In this document: one piece after another, positions 31,586-46,400 of the stretch
How positions within the stretch are numbered: the first letter of the stretch is position 1
How the letters are laid out: each line of letters begins with the position of its first letter
NCBI GenBank assembly: GCA_934047225.1
Contig: OW203983.1
Location: 41,970,310-42,034,309 of the forward strand
From: Ypsolopha sequella
Lineage: Eukaryota > Arthropoda > Insecta > Lepidoptera > Ypsolophidae
Length of the DNA stretch: 64,000 nt
Direction of reading: 5' to 3'
Made by a program: the position numbers and the translations under genes
Notes under the pieces: model-generated
What the model was told of the DNA's origin: nothing
Seen by the model: the letters and a program-made list of their open reading frames with translations, nothing else
Databases searched by the model: none

Positions 31586-31914
31586 TATTAGTATATTATA
31601 ATATCCTATTATATTATCGTGTTAACTAGAGGTACATATTTAAAATGACACCCCGTTACGACGTATTGCTTTGTCTTCTTTTTTTTTAATAATGCGACAA
31701 TTTTTTAATTAGTTACATAACATTTTTTGTTCGCATATATTTTCAATACGCGACGCGACTAAAAAAAAATCAAGCTGTCGGATTCTCGGCATGCCATACT
31801 CCATACAAAATGCTCAAACGCTTTTAATTGTATCAAGAGTAAATCATATTTTAAAATAAATGCACATTTTATTTTTATACTATTGGCAGTTTATTATCAT
31901 ACAAAATTTAAAAG

Positions 31915-32725
31915 TTGGTAGAGCTGATGCCGGGCTTGACTGTGTTGACTAAAACATAAGATATTGTAACATATTATGTTATAAAACGTAAGGTACCCTG
32001 TATGATTTAAACATCTATTATATAAAATCGAAAAGCTAGAAAGGGACAAAATTCACGGGAAAGAGTGAGATGGCGCTGTACACACATTTGTGTGCGCGTA
32101 TCACTCACACGAACGCCAAATTCGCGAAAAGAATGATACAATTCGATTCCTTGGATTGTGACAATGATGAACGGTATAAACAATATGGGTTTGGATACGT
32201 GATTGGTTAAAGAATGAAATTATGAAATCAATATATTCCGCGTTTCAGAAACGTCAGATCTGTATGGCATGTCCAAACGGCGGTTCATACCGTTTTGGGT
32301 TTGCAAAAACGTAACATCATGCAGCGCAACTTTAAACGCAAATTGAACATCTAATTGTTTTTCCAGAGAATCAATTATATATTAATTAATTAATTCCAGA
32401 GATTATCTCCTACATCCAACGTCACTTTTTTACCATCCACCTCTCCTTCAAGTGTTAATAATTATTATATTTTCAACGCAGGCAGAGCCGCGGCCACATC
32501 TAGTTTTAAATAACTTTCTTAAATTTCAGGGTTATATTAATTTATAAGTTTTATGATTAGCTGATAATATAGAGCGATAACTTAGTGTTATAAATGCTAC
32601 GCGGTGACTGAGTTGCTCTTGTTTGGTTTAAATTTCGTTTTGTAACGTAACATACACGAGTGGCGAAATCCAGGAAATACTTACGCCCAGCAGTGGATGA
32701 ACTAGGCTGATGGATGGATGGACGG
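31915..32725 (+). repeat. Two short pieces of the RTE-like repeat
   Basis: ggtagagctgatgccgggct at 31918-31938 equals the 5' end, and cccagcagtggatgaactagg...atggatgg at 32688-32722 equals the 3' end, of the element at 39413-39776. The sequence between them is not recognisable as that element, so these may be independent scraps or the ends of a longer variant. Confidence 0.45.
32440..32503 (+). mobile_element. Helitron-type 3' end
   Basis: Ends gcagagccgcggccacatCTAG then T. Boundary on the left unknown. Confidence 0.4.
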
Positions 32726-34264
32726 AATATGTTAGACACGTGCTCTCTTTTAACTTTTAAGGCTGCGTATAAACCTGGACAAATTAGTGATTTTGCCCCC
32801 GCATCCCCGCACCTCAACTGTTTGCGCGATTGTATATTGTTAAATTAACTGTTGTTATACCGACCCTTAAGCACAAGTAAAAAGACAGCCTTTATATTGG
32901 AATGTAATGTGTAATATAATAAAACTAAAATTATATTTTCAGACATATAATAACATTGTTGAACTGTGACCATACACTTGAAAAAGTATTAACAAAAAAA
33001 TATATAACGGGCATTAAAGATACATAGTACGTTCTTTCAGTATTTAATTTATTTACATAACAAAGTATTACAATTTTTATTAATTTCTATGGTGGATGTA
33101 GATAGATGCATACACAACTTAAAATTAATTTTCGAAACATATATTTGCTCTTTGGGAATAACCGAAATGTACTCGTAGAATAAAAGGAAAATATGTAGTT
33201 GTGTACTTGTTAGTAAGATGTAGGCAAAACAATATAAATTTTTTGAATTATGAAGAAGCATATATAATATATGTAGAAGGTAAACATAATGTACAATTAC
33301 ATGTCACGTATGAGGACAATCACATTTTAAATAAACTTATCCAATGCATTAGCTAATACTTAAGATTTATCAGTCATTAGACTTACATCAGATAAACTGT
33401 CAGTTGGTCTATCCTTCGAATATTTCATACTAAAGGTGGGTTTATCGATCAGTAGAGATGATATATCCAGGTAATTTAATCGATCACATACATAATATAT
33501 CATCGCGACATAGGGGACACTCACAGGGGGTGTCAGAGGTGCTCCCAAGAATGAACTGTGAAATGCAAGTCACACTTGGTACACCCGCTCATCACCAACG
33601 ATTATTTCGTCCCAAGGTGTGAGCCCTATCTCCGTACTTCGGGCACAAATCGACCAAGAGCTTCGGACTACGCAGACCGTACAAAACTGAATGTGCACCG
33701 CGCGGATGGAACCCAACACTTCTGGTTTAGCAGGCTCTACCACTCGGCCATAGAGGTGGTCTTCAGTACAGTATAAAATATCCGCAGTTTATATTATTTA
33801 TATGTCCCACCCTTAAGGCGCAAACTGAACATATTTACCTTCTGTTGGGTTTATTATGAAGGGAAGTTGCGACTTTGTAGACTATCTTTCTTGTATGCTA
33901 CAATGATGTTGTAGTTTCGGGTGTTTACCTTCAAATTGCGTTGCTTGGTTTTTATGTCGTCATATTTTTTTTTCCTGAAACCATGTGGTGTATCTATGGA
34001 CCACAAGACACATGCCGTTTGCACCGTGTTTCATTTTTGTATTTATTACCTGGATACTGCCCATCGGGACTGAATAAACCGACACCAAGTTTACACTATG
34101 GAATTAACACCATTCTCCCAAGTAATATCGAGGAAAGGACCACTGACACATTTTTCACCCTCATTAATATGAAAATAAGTCTGCGCAATTATTCGCGGAC
34201 GAGCTAAAGCAGAAACTGTTTTTTTTTTATCAATTCCATTAGTAACTTCATATCTAGACTTATA
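32510..34264. other. Intergenic stretch between the two minus-strand genes
   Basis: No exon recognised. Holds a copy of the tgaaatgcaagt.acac repeat (33480-33600) and AT-rich sequence. It should include the P450 3' UTR. Confidence 0.4.
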
Positions 34265-34416
34265 CTATCTGGTCTCAAGTGTGATGTGGTGTCCAGAAAC
34301 CGGCTTGATCATGAAATCGAACTTCAGTTTGAGGTTCTTGTCGGAGGCGGTCACCTTGTACTTCCTGACCACGTGAGCAACCGTCGTCTTCATCGACATC
34401 AGGGCTTGGGCTTTAC
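34265..34416 (-). CDS. P450 exon 10
   Basis: Acceptor TTCAG at 34417. Reads KAQALMSMKTTVAHVVRKYK and ends KPVSGHHITLETR, stop TAG at 34265-34267. This is the usual P450 C-terminal strand pair. Confidence 0.93.
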
Positions 34417-37400
34417 CTGAACATTCAAAAGTCTATTAAAAAGTCAGTAAAGTTTAGTTACCCATAAATTATTTACTTTGAAAATATGTAAATTTTCTTC
34501 TGAATTCTAAGAATAATTTAAAGGTTGAGGTAGTGAATTAACTTTTATAGATCATAAAACTGCTATAGCATACTCAGAGTGGGACAGAAGTAGAAAATAT
34601 CCCAAAAACCCTCTCCTCTAGCTATTAGTAATATGATATACCTAAAATAAATCATACCCTATGCACCAGTTCCTAAGCGTAAGAACGCCGGCTCACCCAT
34701 GACTCATATATTTTACCCTCAATCAACACTTACTCCTACATATACTGTATGTAAAGGGCTTCCCCATTAATCAATTGGGGTTTTTGATCCCCTATTTTTG
34801 CCCCATCCTCCCTGGCGATACGTGGAGTTGTTCTAGTTTACCCCGAACAAAAGGTAATTTTGTGGTCCATTTTTGTATCTTTTTTATACAATTGTGTACG
34901 TTTATATACTAATATGTTGAGTTATATGTATAAAAATACAGGTGATTCATCTCTATAGCCTCCCTCTCTCCCTTACTCCCCCATCAAGATTAATTCTAAC
35001 CCCCTGTCTCAGTTGTGCCTCACGAGCTCACAGACTCAAAAGCAACTTTACCCATGCATCCTCTCCTGCCTAGACTGAACGCCGCGAATGCCGCCTGGCT
35101 GGCTGGCAGAGTGCTGGGGTCCAGCCATCTCTCCGGCTTGAAGATATCCACGTCTTCTCCCCAGCATTTGCTTCTGCCTATACCGTAGAGGCACAGGATA
35201 ATGCCGGTACCAGCAGGGATTGTGAAGTTCTCTGAAAAATGGGAAAGTCCATCTTTTGATATTGTATTTTTTGAGCCCAGCCTTTGACCTTGGCCACCCT
35301 GGTTTATTTAAAGCTCGGCTTCTGCTTTGATATAGTATCTGCAGAACAAATATTGTAATAATCTGCTCCTAAAGGTTCCTCACAATATTGTTGTTTTTGT
35401 GACATTATCAATGAAAATTCATAAAAAATAATAGCATTTTCCTGGGATTCCCCTATAACTTTAGCTTAATCGGCAAGGATTACTTACTAGTACAGATAAA
35501 TATTTGTGATATATATCTGATGAAACACTAAAATGGAAAACGACTCTATTGTACTTAGTTCCTTTATGCCAGCGCGTCAACTGCAGAGGTTTAAATCGAT
35601 GCTTGTGATAATGACCGTTTTTGATCATGGCGACTAAGCGACTATCAACTCCTAGTCGGTACGGCGCTGATGTACCCAAAAATGGTTAATGTTAATGTAA
35701 TGTATTTAATTCTTCCCAGTAAACCCCCGTGAAAAGTCTAGTTGTTATGGCGTGTCAGCATCATATTCTCACCGAAGTGGATGTCCTCTTCAGCGTCACG
35801 CGCCAGCATGGGGATAACCGGGTAGAGCCGACAGGTCTCTTTGATAGCAGCTTCAGTGTACACGAGCCTGGAGAGATCCTCCTTGGTCACGTAGCGGTGG
35901 GAGTCACCGAACACTTCTTGTAACCTTCAATAGTGTACAACAAACTTTAGAGGAGTAGGTATGTCTATTAATTTCTGCTACAATCTGCTACATCTTTTAT
36001 TTTTTCCCTAGAGGTACATGTTTTATCGGGAAAAGTTTGCTCTGACACAATTTTTGCCCTTATTTGCTATGATAAGATGAACGAAATGTGGGTCGACAGA
36101 ACTTTCCTTGATTATTATCAATATACAATTTCAATAAAGGTACAATGTAATCAGTGGTACACTTTCTAAGCAAATGAAAGTTATGTTTTGTTTGTTGCAC
36201 AATGTGAACAAATGTACCTAAATCTTCACATGGAATCAAACAAAAAGTAACCTGTGTGTTCAATTCTTGTATTGTAGATATTGTTATCCATAAAAGTAAA
36301 AGATAAGCCAGTTAATCTGTTATTGCAATATTATCTTTCCACAGTAGTAATAAGAGTTATGAGATTATGATATTTATCTTTAGCCCGCCTTTTGGCCTTT
36401 ACCAAGTGTAATACTGTGCTCGGTCACGGCAACTAATTTGTGGCCTATTAGGAAGCATTGTCATAATATCTATACACGTGCCTTACAAACAACATAGGCT
36501 GTTCAACTAATACACAATACATATCGCTCCTTACATTTTATATCTTATATATCTAAGTAGGTACCTGCAATAAGAAGTAGTGCTCAATATGTATCGAGCC
36601 TCAGATTCAAAGCCCTTGCTCGTATCTATGCAATGCTGGTGGTCATTTATTGAATGTATCGTTACTATAATAAGCTCCACAGTATATCAGATTCCGTAGC
36701 CTCACTTGAGTGCTTTACTAAGAGTTTTTCACCTATCAAGACTAAATAATATATATAAATTATACTTATACTACCCAAGTCAAACTCACTCATCATAAAC
36801 TCTCTGTTGGACCTGAGGGTAAGCTCCTAGCAGGATGAACAGAAACAGTAGTGTATGGGAGGTGGTGTCATGTCCAGCTACAATCATGGTGTCTACTTCC
36901 TCTCTGATGTCCTGGTCGGTGATGAGGCCATCATCAGCCAGCTTCAGAAGAAGGTCTAGAAAGGGTTTGAAGCGAGTTGTACGGCCTGAAAGAAAGGGAT
37001 AATTCTAGAAAGGCACAGGTACAATAATCAGAGGGTTTTTGAGAAACAACAGCGGCATAAAATACTCTTCTATGTTAAAAAAGTGTAACCCAATGAAATG
37101 TACTATTTAATATTATTTGTATCGATATCGCGGGTTCAAAACTTGGAGGGGCACATTTTGTGTTCGGTCTGCCATTTGTGGAAACACTCGAAAACACTTC
37201 TGGCACCCCCACTAGCGTTAAAAGATTTGTAGTGAATGAACGTGAAGTGCATTTAAGTAAACGCTTGTGATTATTAATACCATTTCCGTAATTGTTGTTG
37301 AAGCCATTCTTCATTTCGTTCTTCAAAGTCACTTTTCTCTTTTCAATCACCTGTAAAGATAAAAAGGAAATGGTATGTAATGAATCTGATTTGGCGCAAC

Positions 37401-40400
37401 ACAGGCAGCAAAAAAAAGACGAATTTAATTTTTTGTTACTTAAAACTGCTTTATTATTTCTAGATTCAGATTTATTAATACTAGCTTATTCCCGCTGCCT
37501 CACTCTCGACTGTTTTTTTATTATTCTTGTGGAACTACCCGTTTTACCGGTATAAAAGTAGTCCAAATGTTGTCCCAGAGGTTATCATAAGTAATTGCAC
37601 TACGAAAGTTTAATCACAATACGTTTATATTTGTTGCGCAGTGATAAGATAACAAATTCGGATTTATATTGGAACTTATAATATACATATACAACGTGTA
37701 ACAGAAAGGTGTAAACATATTTGAAGAGCTTATTCAGTCAATGGTATAGAACAACTTTTACTATGGAGCCAAGAGTGAAATCACAAAAAAAATCTGCCCT
37801 TCCATACATTTCGGCCAAGCGGCATTGCATTTTTCTATGAAGCGAGTAATTTTTTCTTGATACACTCGATTTGTTCCATAGTAAAAGTTGTTCTAAACCA
37901 TTGACTAAACAAGCTCTTCAAATATGGTTACACCCACAGAACATGTTACACCTTTCTGTTACACGTTGTATATTATTAGAATTTATTTTTGAATAATGGA
38001 ACAACTATTCATATGACTCTCTCAATCGTAAACGTTTGCATTTTCCGCTCGCTGTCGGTAGTGTTCACAGAACATATTAATATAGTGTTAGTTGCGGGCG
38101 ACCTCCTTTGTCAGCATTAATATCTACTTACATTCAATGACGTCCTTTTGAGAATTTTCACAGCGTCGTCTTCTTTCTTCTTGGTACCAGACAGATTATA
38201 CAGACAGTCGAGGTGCATCCACACATGGGAAGCTCTCGTGATCACGGCTGCAAGCATTTGGCCTACAGCTGAGGCGTACTCCTTGTCAGCCACCGATTCT
38301 GCGTCCGAGGGTATACCGAAGGCGGTTTCTAAAATGTTAGAGGTGAATAGACTCAATGGACTCACGTTTTGTGCGAAAGAATGTGTGATAAATATAAAGT
38401 TTGCATTAGCTTCACTTCAACTACAACTACAATATATAGCCAAAATCATACTGCAGGCTCGATAAGTGGTCAGGACCAAGGTTCAAAGATATTTTTTGCA
38501 GAATATGAAAAATAAGTTGTGGCCTTAACTTACTTAATTATGACACTAATTTACAAACAAATTTGAGTCAATTAATATATTGCGTTTTTATTTATATTAT
38601 TTTGCGTTTTTCACATATTATATTTTATGAGAGATATTGTATAATGTATAATGATAATAGAAATTACATCGATTATGTACTCACGACAAATATTCTCCAA
38701 GGCATGCTCAGAGAAGAATGGCCAATGATCGAACTCTCCAGTCCCAGCTTTGCCCATGAGAGCGTCAGACAGCCTCTCTGACTGTCTGTTGAACACTTCC
38801 ATGAAACCTTCGAGAACTGTAGGGTTGAACGCTGAGCAAAGAAGCCTTCGGTGTTGCCGCCACGTTGGTACTGAGAAACAAATATTTAATAGTGATAAGT
38901 TAGGATAAGTTTGTTACGGTACCGGTGTATATTTTTCATTGATACAGCCCAAATTAATACTAGTAGACATTGTAAGTGGTCAGTATCACGCCCTTCTGTG
39001 AAAAATGCAAAATAAAATTTAGGCTTCCTATTATTTTTGGGAAAACTGTCATTTTAGGAAGTGGCAATTATGAACCAGAAGGGCACAAATAATATTTTTC
39101 GTATTTTGCAATTAGAGTCATTGAATCTTGGTCCTGAATACTTACCTAGTCTCCAGTATGAATTCGGTTATTTAGATCAAAGTCACCTTGTAGATGCACT
39201 ATCGAATTATACGGTTTTACGTTTCTATTAAACCTCATCAAACTAAAACTTTTAAATTTCTAGTTGCTAAAAAGCCAAAAGCTGGACATAGTACCCACTC
39301 GTATATACGAACAACCAACTTATTTGCTCGGTTAGATTTACTTTATTATTTTTAGTGTTTAGTTTGCAGCTTATCTTTTTATTTGTAAATATTCTCGTTT
39401 CTATAGCTCTAACAGGTGGTAGAGCTGATGCCGGGCTCGACATTGGAGGTACCCCATCTTACTTGGAGACCCCCTCTTACTTGGAGACCAATTCGGGGGA
39501 GAGTAAGAGGACAGCTCACAGGCAAAAAACCAGGAGGCCCACCATGCCTGGGCCGATGGATGGCGGTATATGCATCCCTAATAGCCGGGCCTTATATGGA
39601 ACAGGCTGGTCATGGGCAGCGGCGTCACTGGTGCGAGGGTTCCGGCATCACGCTCACCAACCCGCCGGCCCAGCGTGTGTGAGTATGGGCAATTCTTCCA
39701 GGATGACCGCCGGGAGTGGCAAAGTCCTGGAAAGGCTTATGTCCAGCAGTGAACGAACTAGGCTGATGGATGGATAAATCTATAGTGTATTCTTATTGCC
39801 TGTTTGTATCTTGTTTGGCAAATGCTATGTATAGTCAACATTTGCCAAAAAATCAACTCAACTTTTTTACCCCCACTACTTTTTGAGTATTTACCAGTAT
39901 TCAACCAAAACATTTACAATTTGGCCCTTTTCTTTCCTAAAATGGTTTTGTTCGGTAACTAGTAACTAGTAAATATTAAGAATTCTCTGTTATTATTAAC
40001 AAATTTATGGTAATTAGGGGACGAGTTTGTCTCCGAGTTACTATGGAAAAACGGTGTTGTCAACTGAGTTACCCCTAGTTTCGCTGAAAATTACAATAAT
40101 TGTGAAATATTATTTGATTAAAAACATATTCAATTTTCATATTTTGCAAAAAAAGGTACGCGTTGGACTTTTTTTTAAGAATAAGTAATAAGTAAATGAG
40201 TAAAAAAGTTGATTGACCCGTTAGTGGCGCATGTATCAGAATGTTTGTGAAAATGTGATATCCTCTTAATCTAACAATACGTGTGCTGTTGGTGTCCTAT
40301 TTCTATGAAGTCTAAAAAAATGCCTTTTCCATAGAAAAATCGCGAGTCTCGTATGCTCGTGATTCTTGTAAAAACTACTGACCGAAATTACCTAGGAAAA

Positions 40401-43400
40401 TTAACAAGTTATGTGCCTCACCTTCTGCCGTAATGAGTCCCTGCCCCAGCCAGGAAGAGGCAAAGTTATACATGTAGCTCTTTTTCAGACATTGGTTTGA
40501 CAGATTCAGCGCCATGTCTGGATCCGTAACGCCTGCAAAATTCAAAGATTTTTTTGATTTCGGGTATTTTGCAACCAAAATTTTTGCTGTGTTATTCCAA
40601 AATCAATAGGTTTGGTACTTGTATGCTGACGTAAAAAATACAAATAATGATTTTTTGGCGTATTTTTAATTTCTTAGCACTCTTAAAGTGTTTAGGTTTG
40701 TAAATAAAAAGTATATGTGAATATATCGTCACGACATGAATCCCCGAGGGCGCGTCAGAGGTGTTCCTGAGTTGGGTAATGGTACACATTTATTCTTTAA
40801 GCTGTCTAAGTAAGCTAGGTAAAAGCTCTATAGCAACCGGTAGGTTTGACCACAAATTACTCAGTTTTAAGTTCACAAAAGGTACACGGTAGCAGAATAG
40901 TAGCACTTTAATGACATTTTTAGAGAAAACAGGTGATCTTAAAGGGGATAAATGGCACTACATAATATATACGATTCCGTGTGGTTCTTCAAACAGACAA
41001 GAGAGTTGTAAGAAGTAACGAGTGAACAATTATACAGCGTCTATAGTAATTAACGCTCACAAGTGTATCCTAAAAACCATTAGTAGGCCGCTTTTTGTAA
41101 TATATATTAATTTTTAATTAGAATACGCACAAAACATTCTGCTCGTGAGTTTCTAGCCATTTTTAAAGTGCGATTTTATTACTGCTGATAAGTAATCTGT
41201 TAACATTGACATTATATCATTGCAGTATAGAAACGCAGAAGGAAAAGTATATCTGGAGTACTCTGTTGTTTATTATATTCTATAGTGTTAATATTATGGG
41301 TAATTTAAATTTGCTTTAAAGTAAATACACATTGAGAGCTACAATTTTCACGCGCCTCTAAAATAATGCCTTTTTATAAAAAAATATTTCTAAATAAGCA
41401 AAGATGAACAAAGCAATTTTACAAATTTGTATTGATATGGCTTCAAAATCAGTCTATGGTTTTTTATTTGAATATTAACTAAGTACAACATTTATCACAA
41501 AAACTCCATGGTATGTGATAAAATTATAATTTATTTTAAAATATTATAGTTTATGTTATGAATGAAAAAAATTGTGGATATTGTCTCCAGCTACAGTGAC
41601 CATGGAAACTCTAAATTAATGTTGTGACCTGTTTAAAGTTTCACATGTGTACCATTATAATGTCGTAATATAAAGGCTGATTAATATATCAAAAACTAGA
41701 CCCGCTTACAGCAACACGCTGAAAATCGCTTCACAACAGGTTCTATGTAACTATGTTCTATGCTTTTGGCTGCATTAATATTCACATGTGTTGTATTAAA
41801 ATGTCACGTAGACCGTACATGGACCTTTAAATAGCCAATACTGTATTTTACCCTCTTAAAATACTCATGTTCAGCTTTTCAAATGAAAGCTGACTAGAAG
41901 AGTAATGTTATCCTATTATACCATGAATAGTTACTTAATAGGCCAATTTTACACTCCTATACATGCTTTATACAGGTATAGGTAGATTTGGTCACTTTAA
42001 TACAGCCAATGAACCACTTGTAGCCAATGTTAATGCTTAGAAATCACCAGTGAACTAAATGTGAACTATTAAAGAGAACAAAATGCTAGTTGGGCGTTCT
42101 ATGGCCACAAATAGACGCTTTTTAGGGCATACAGATTTTCTCACGATGTTTTCCTTCACATATAGCAAGTATTAATACAAAATACTATACACATAAATTC
42201 CGAAAAACTCATCTTTGCATGCCCGGCCGAGAATCGAACCTGGGTCTCAAGATTGAAAGGCCAGCGTTCTACTTTAGTGGAAGCTACTTCAGCCGCTACT
42301 TTATAAATAAGTAAAAAAATAAATACAAACTTGATTAAAGCATTTCTCTATCATATTAGCTTTTTTATGGTCTTTCATATATATTTGATTATAAAATATA
42401 ATGTGAGAGGAAATAAAGCAGCTGTTTCAGCCATCCCATCAAGGCCAAATATAAATAATGATTATTCTGTAAGATGGATCCAAGCCACGATCTCTACTGC
42501 GATATATCGTTTTACTATTATTTGAGAGAAGCCCTTGTAATTGTGCAATATATAAATGAACCATCCCTTGATAATGCCGACAAGGCGAAACTTTGGGAAA
42601 CAGTGAAATTATAGGTCGTGAAACAGTACAAGTGTTTTATTTATCCATAAGCTCTTGTACTTACTCATCATTAGAATCGGTCCGAGCCATCCTTTCGTCA
42701 TCCCACCCACTCTATTCGTCTCATCGTTGATGTGGAGCACAAACTTCCACAAGTCTGTAAAAAAAATGAATGAATGAATGAATAAATTGACACTTTATTG
42801 TACACAAAAGACATATAAAAGAAAACAGAGTATTGAAAACATAATTTTGTACAAAAACATTATAGATGTCAATAGAAACGGTTGTATAAGATTCTACTCA
42901 TTGCTCGCATAAGGATGGGTGTGTTAAGGGGCTTCACAATCAAAACTGCTTTTACAGACGTTTTTAAATTGATTTAAACTTTCTATATGAATATTACAAA
43001 ACTTTGAAAAAAATATATCACACATATTGACCCATGTCCCGTAATTGTGATGTTTTAAAATCTTAAAAGCATTAACCTACAACGAGAAAATAAATACCTT
43101 TAATAACCTTTCAAATGCTTTAAAAAACTGATAAATAGTTTAAACTTTTTAAATTCAAAAGAGACAAGGTTAAAACTTATACACACACACGAGCAATACA
43201 AAAATCTAACACAATGATGTTTAAAACTTTTAAATATCAAACTTAACACATGTGAAAAGCATTATTTTCTCTATTTTGCGCTACCCGGCGACACAGCGAT
43301 CGTCGTAACAGCCACTTTGCAATGCATTCTGAGATGAACGTTATTTCTATTTAGTTATTGTCGATATTTGTACAGACCTATTTCGAGCTGCTAATTTAAC

Positions 43401-46400
43401 TTACTGAAGCCCCTTAATAGTATTTTGTGCAGCTGTGACATTATGTGAGACATCGGACATGGATCATCAGGATTCTTCGAGTGCTTGTTTACGAGACGAA
43501 CGAAGTGAGTTTTGTAATAACTTGCACGAGTGTCCCAATGTCTTATTATGTCCAGTTGCACACAAAATTTTTCATCACAATTCGGAAAACGATAACTGGC
43601 TTTAGGGGATAGTGGAAGCCAAAGTCAATTTTATAATTGAAAACATATTAAATAATGCAACTATTGTGGTGCAACTATTATTACCACTAAATACCAGGTA
43701 CTCGTAATTTTTTTTTTCATAGTTATTGATGAAAAATAGTGTATCACTCGGGCCCAAGTAATATTTCGTTTTTTAGGCGGCGTATATTGAATTCCTCGTT
43801 ACGCTCAGGATTCTACTTTAGAATCCTTCACTTCGTTCTGAATTCAAAAGAACGCCCTGGATGAACAAAATATTACTCTTGGGCCCCTTGTAACAGAAAT
43901 AACTACCTATATTATCTACGACCATCAAAAACAATTTTTTGAAAAATGAGAAAAAGAACACTCGTCATGATATTGTAGTGATACTCGTCATGATACCCTG
44001 AGCCCATACGATGTACGTAGATGCTTTCGGACCAATCACAAGCGTGAGAGGAAAGAGGGCGTTGCTTAAAAAATCAAGACTACAAGTACTCAAATTCAAA
44101 TTCAAATTCAAATAGTTTATTTTGCAAAGCAGGTATAGATATATACACTTTTTACACGTCAAATTTAATCTAATAAAGAAAATATATGTAATAGAATAAT
44201 AAATGTACATGAACTAAATTAAAGGTTTATTTAATTTATGTAGCAATATATTTACGATTAAAATGATAGGTAAAATATATATTATACAAGGTAAAATCCA
44301 ATCAGCCGCCCGAACCCATACCGGAGACCCGGCCAGGGACCAGGAACAAGGTTCAGTGATCACCAACCGAGCCCCCAGCACGAATCCAGGCGGCCGACCA
44401 AATCCCATCCTATATACTACATACTAATAGGTTACATATATAAATACATGCCTACCTCCGCCCATTCGATTAGTCTTGCTAAGAAGAAGGGCAAGAAACT
44501 TAGCAAGATCATGTCTTTTTTTCAACATAAAACTTATACTATACAATATATGACTTATATCTACTTTAACCAAGGGATAAGAAAATACAAGACAGTAGGA
44601 ATTCAGGTTAATGAAAAAAAGAAAAACATATATATCTTTGTCTACCTGTCTCATATAGTCCTTTTCCTTTTACAGTCTATAATCAATTAATGTTTACACC
44701 TTAGAGGAATCATAAGTTAAGAAATTATACTATTTAATTAAATTATAACTTACTACGAGTATCATTATCACTGTAACACCATGCTTCACCATCATCCAAA
44801 TATTCATTTATTTTATAATATGCCTTTTTCAATAGGCCCTGCTTAATATACAGTTTAAACTTATTCTCTGACAAAGTAAGGACCTCCTTTGGAAGTTTAT
44901 TGTAAAATCTTATACCATGTCCTACAAAAGAGGTACTCACCTTAGCGAGTCTGATTTTTGGAAAAGCCAGTTTATGCTTATTTCTGGTCTCCTTACAATG
45001 TTGCTTACCAAGCCTTGGGAAAGACTCAACATTTTTTCTGACATATCTAAGGACTTGGTAAATATATTCACAAGGAACCGTTAATATATTAATTTCTTTG
45101 AACTTTTGTCTTAATGAATCCCGGTGCTTCATATTATAAATAGCCCGAATTGCTCTCTTCTGCAAAACAAAGACTGCGTCTGTATCCGCGGCTCTACCCC
45201 ATAACAGCATGCCGTATGACATAATGCTGTGAAAGTAACTAAAATAGACTAGTCTAGCAGTATCTACATCAGTAATTTGTCTTATGCGTCTAACAGCGTA
45301 TGCGGCCGAACTAAGTCTACCACATAGGGCTTCTATGTGGGGACCCCACTGAAGACGAGAGTCTACCGTAATGCCTAAAAACTTTGTTTCGTTAACTAAC
45401 TCCAGCTTGGACCCCTGCAAAAGCAAATTACCATCCACTTGAATTACATTTGGTAACGTAAATTTTATACACTTTGTCTTTTTTGCGTTTAAAACTAAAT
45501 TATTTACAGTAAACCAATCAAGCACCAGTGATAAAGTTGTATTCGCGCCGTCAAGGATATCTTTACGTCTATTAACTTTAAAAATAAGTGACGTGTCGTC
45601 TGCGAATAATACTATCTTCGTTAAGTCTTTAACTAAATATGGAAGGTCATTTATGTAAATTAAAAACAGCAAGGGCCCTAATATGGAACCCTGCGGGACA
45701 CCCATTTTAACTAATGCTCCACTTGATTTTACCCCGTTAATGTCTACCTTTTGAATACGATCACTAAGATATGACTTCAATAACGCCAAAGATTTGCCCC
45801 TCACTCCGTAGTGATCCAATTTACATAAGAGTGTTTCATGATTAACGCAATCAAAGGCTTTCGAGAGGTCACAAAATACACCAAATGCATCTTGCTTTTC
45901 TTCCCAAGCATCAAAAATGTGCTTAACTAAAGCAACTCCTGCATCTGTGGTTGACATCCCTCTAGTGAATCCATATTGTTCACAGTGAAGTAACTTATTT
46001 AAATTAAAATGAAATAACAATTGATTAAAAACTATTTTTTCAAAAACCTTACTCAATACCGGTAAAACTGACACAGGTCTATAGTTTGAAGGGTCCCCGT
46101 GGTCGCCTGATTTAAAAAGGGGGATCAATTTACTAAACTTCATTAAGTCAGGAAAGATACCATCATCTACACATTTATTAAAAATTAATGCCAAATAAGG
46201 AGCTATTAAATCAATAACAGAACTTATAACTTTCACAGATAGGCCCCATAAGTCCTCGGTTTTTTTCAAGTTAAGCGATTTAAATGCTTTAATTACAGTT
46301 AATGAATTAATATGTTTAAAAGCAAATACAGAAAGACACTGAGGTACGTGATCTATTAAAAGATCCTGCGCAAGCCTAGGGCTTGAATTTAAATCTTTAG

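Noticed and set aside
38329..38365. Extending P450 exon 5 upstream to include LSLFTSNILE
   Set aside because: The acceptor ACATTTTAG at 38329 gives the right phase with exon 4 and the family pattern ENIC.TAFG; the upstream extension lacks an in-phase acceptor.
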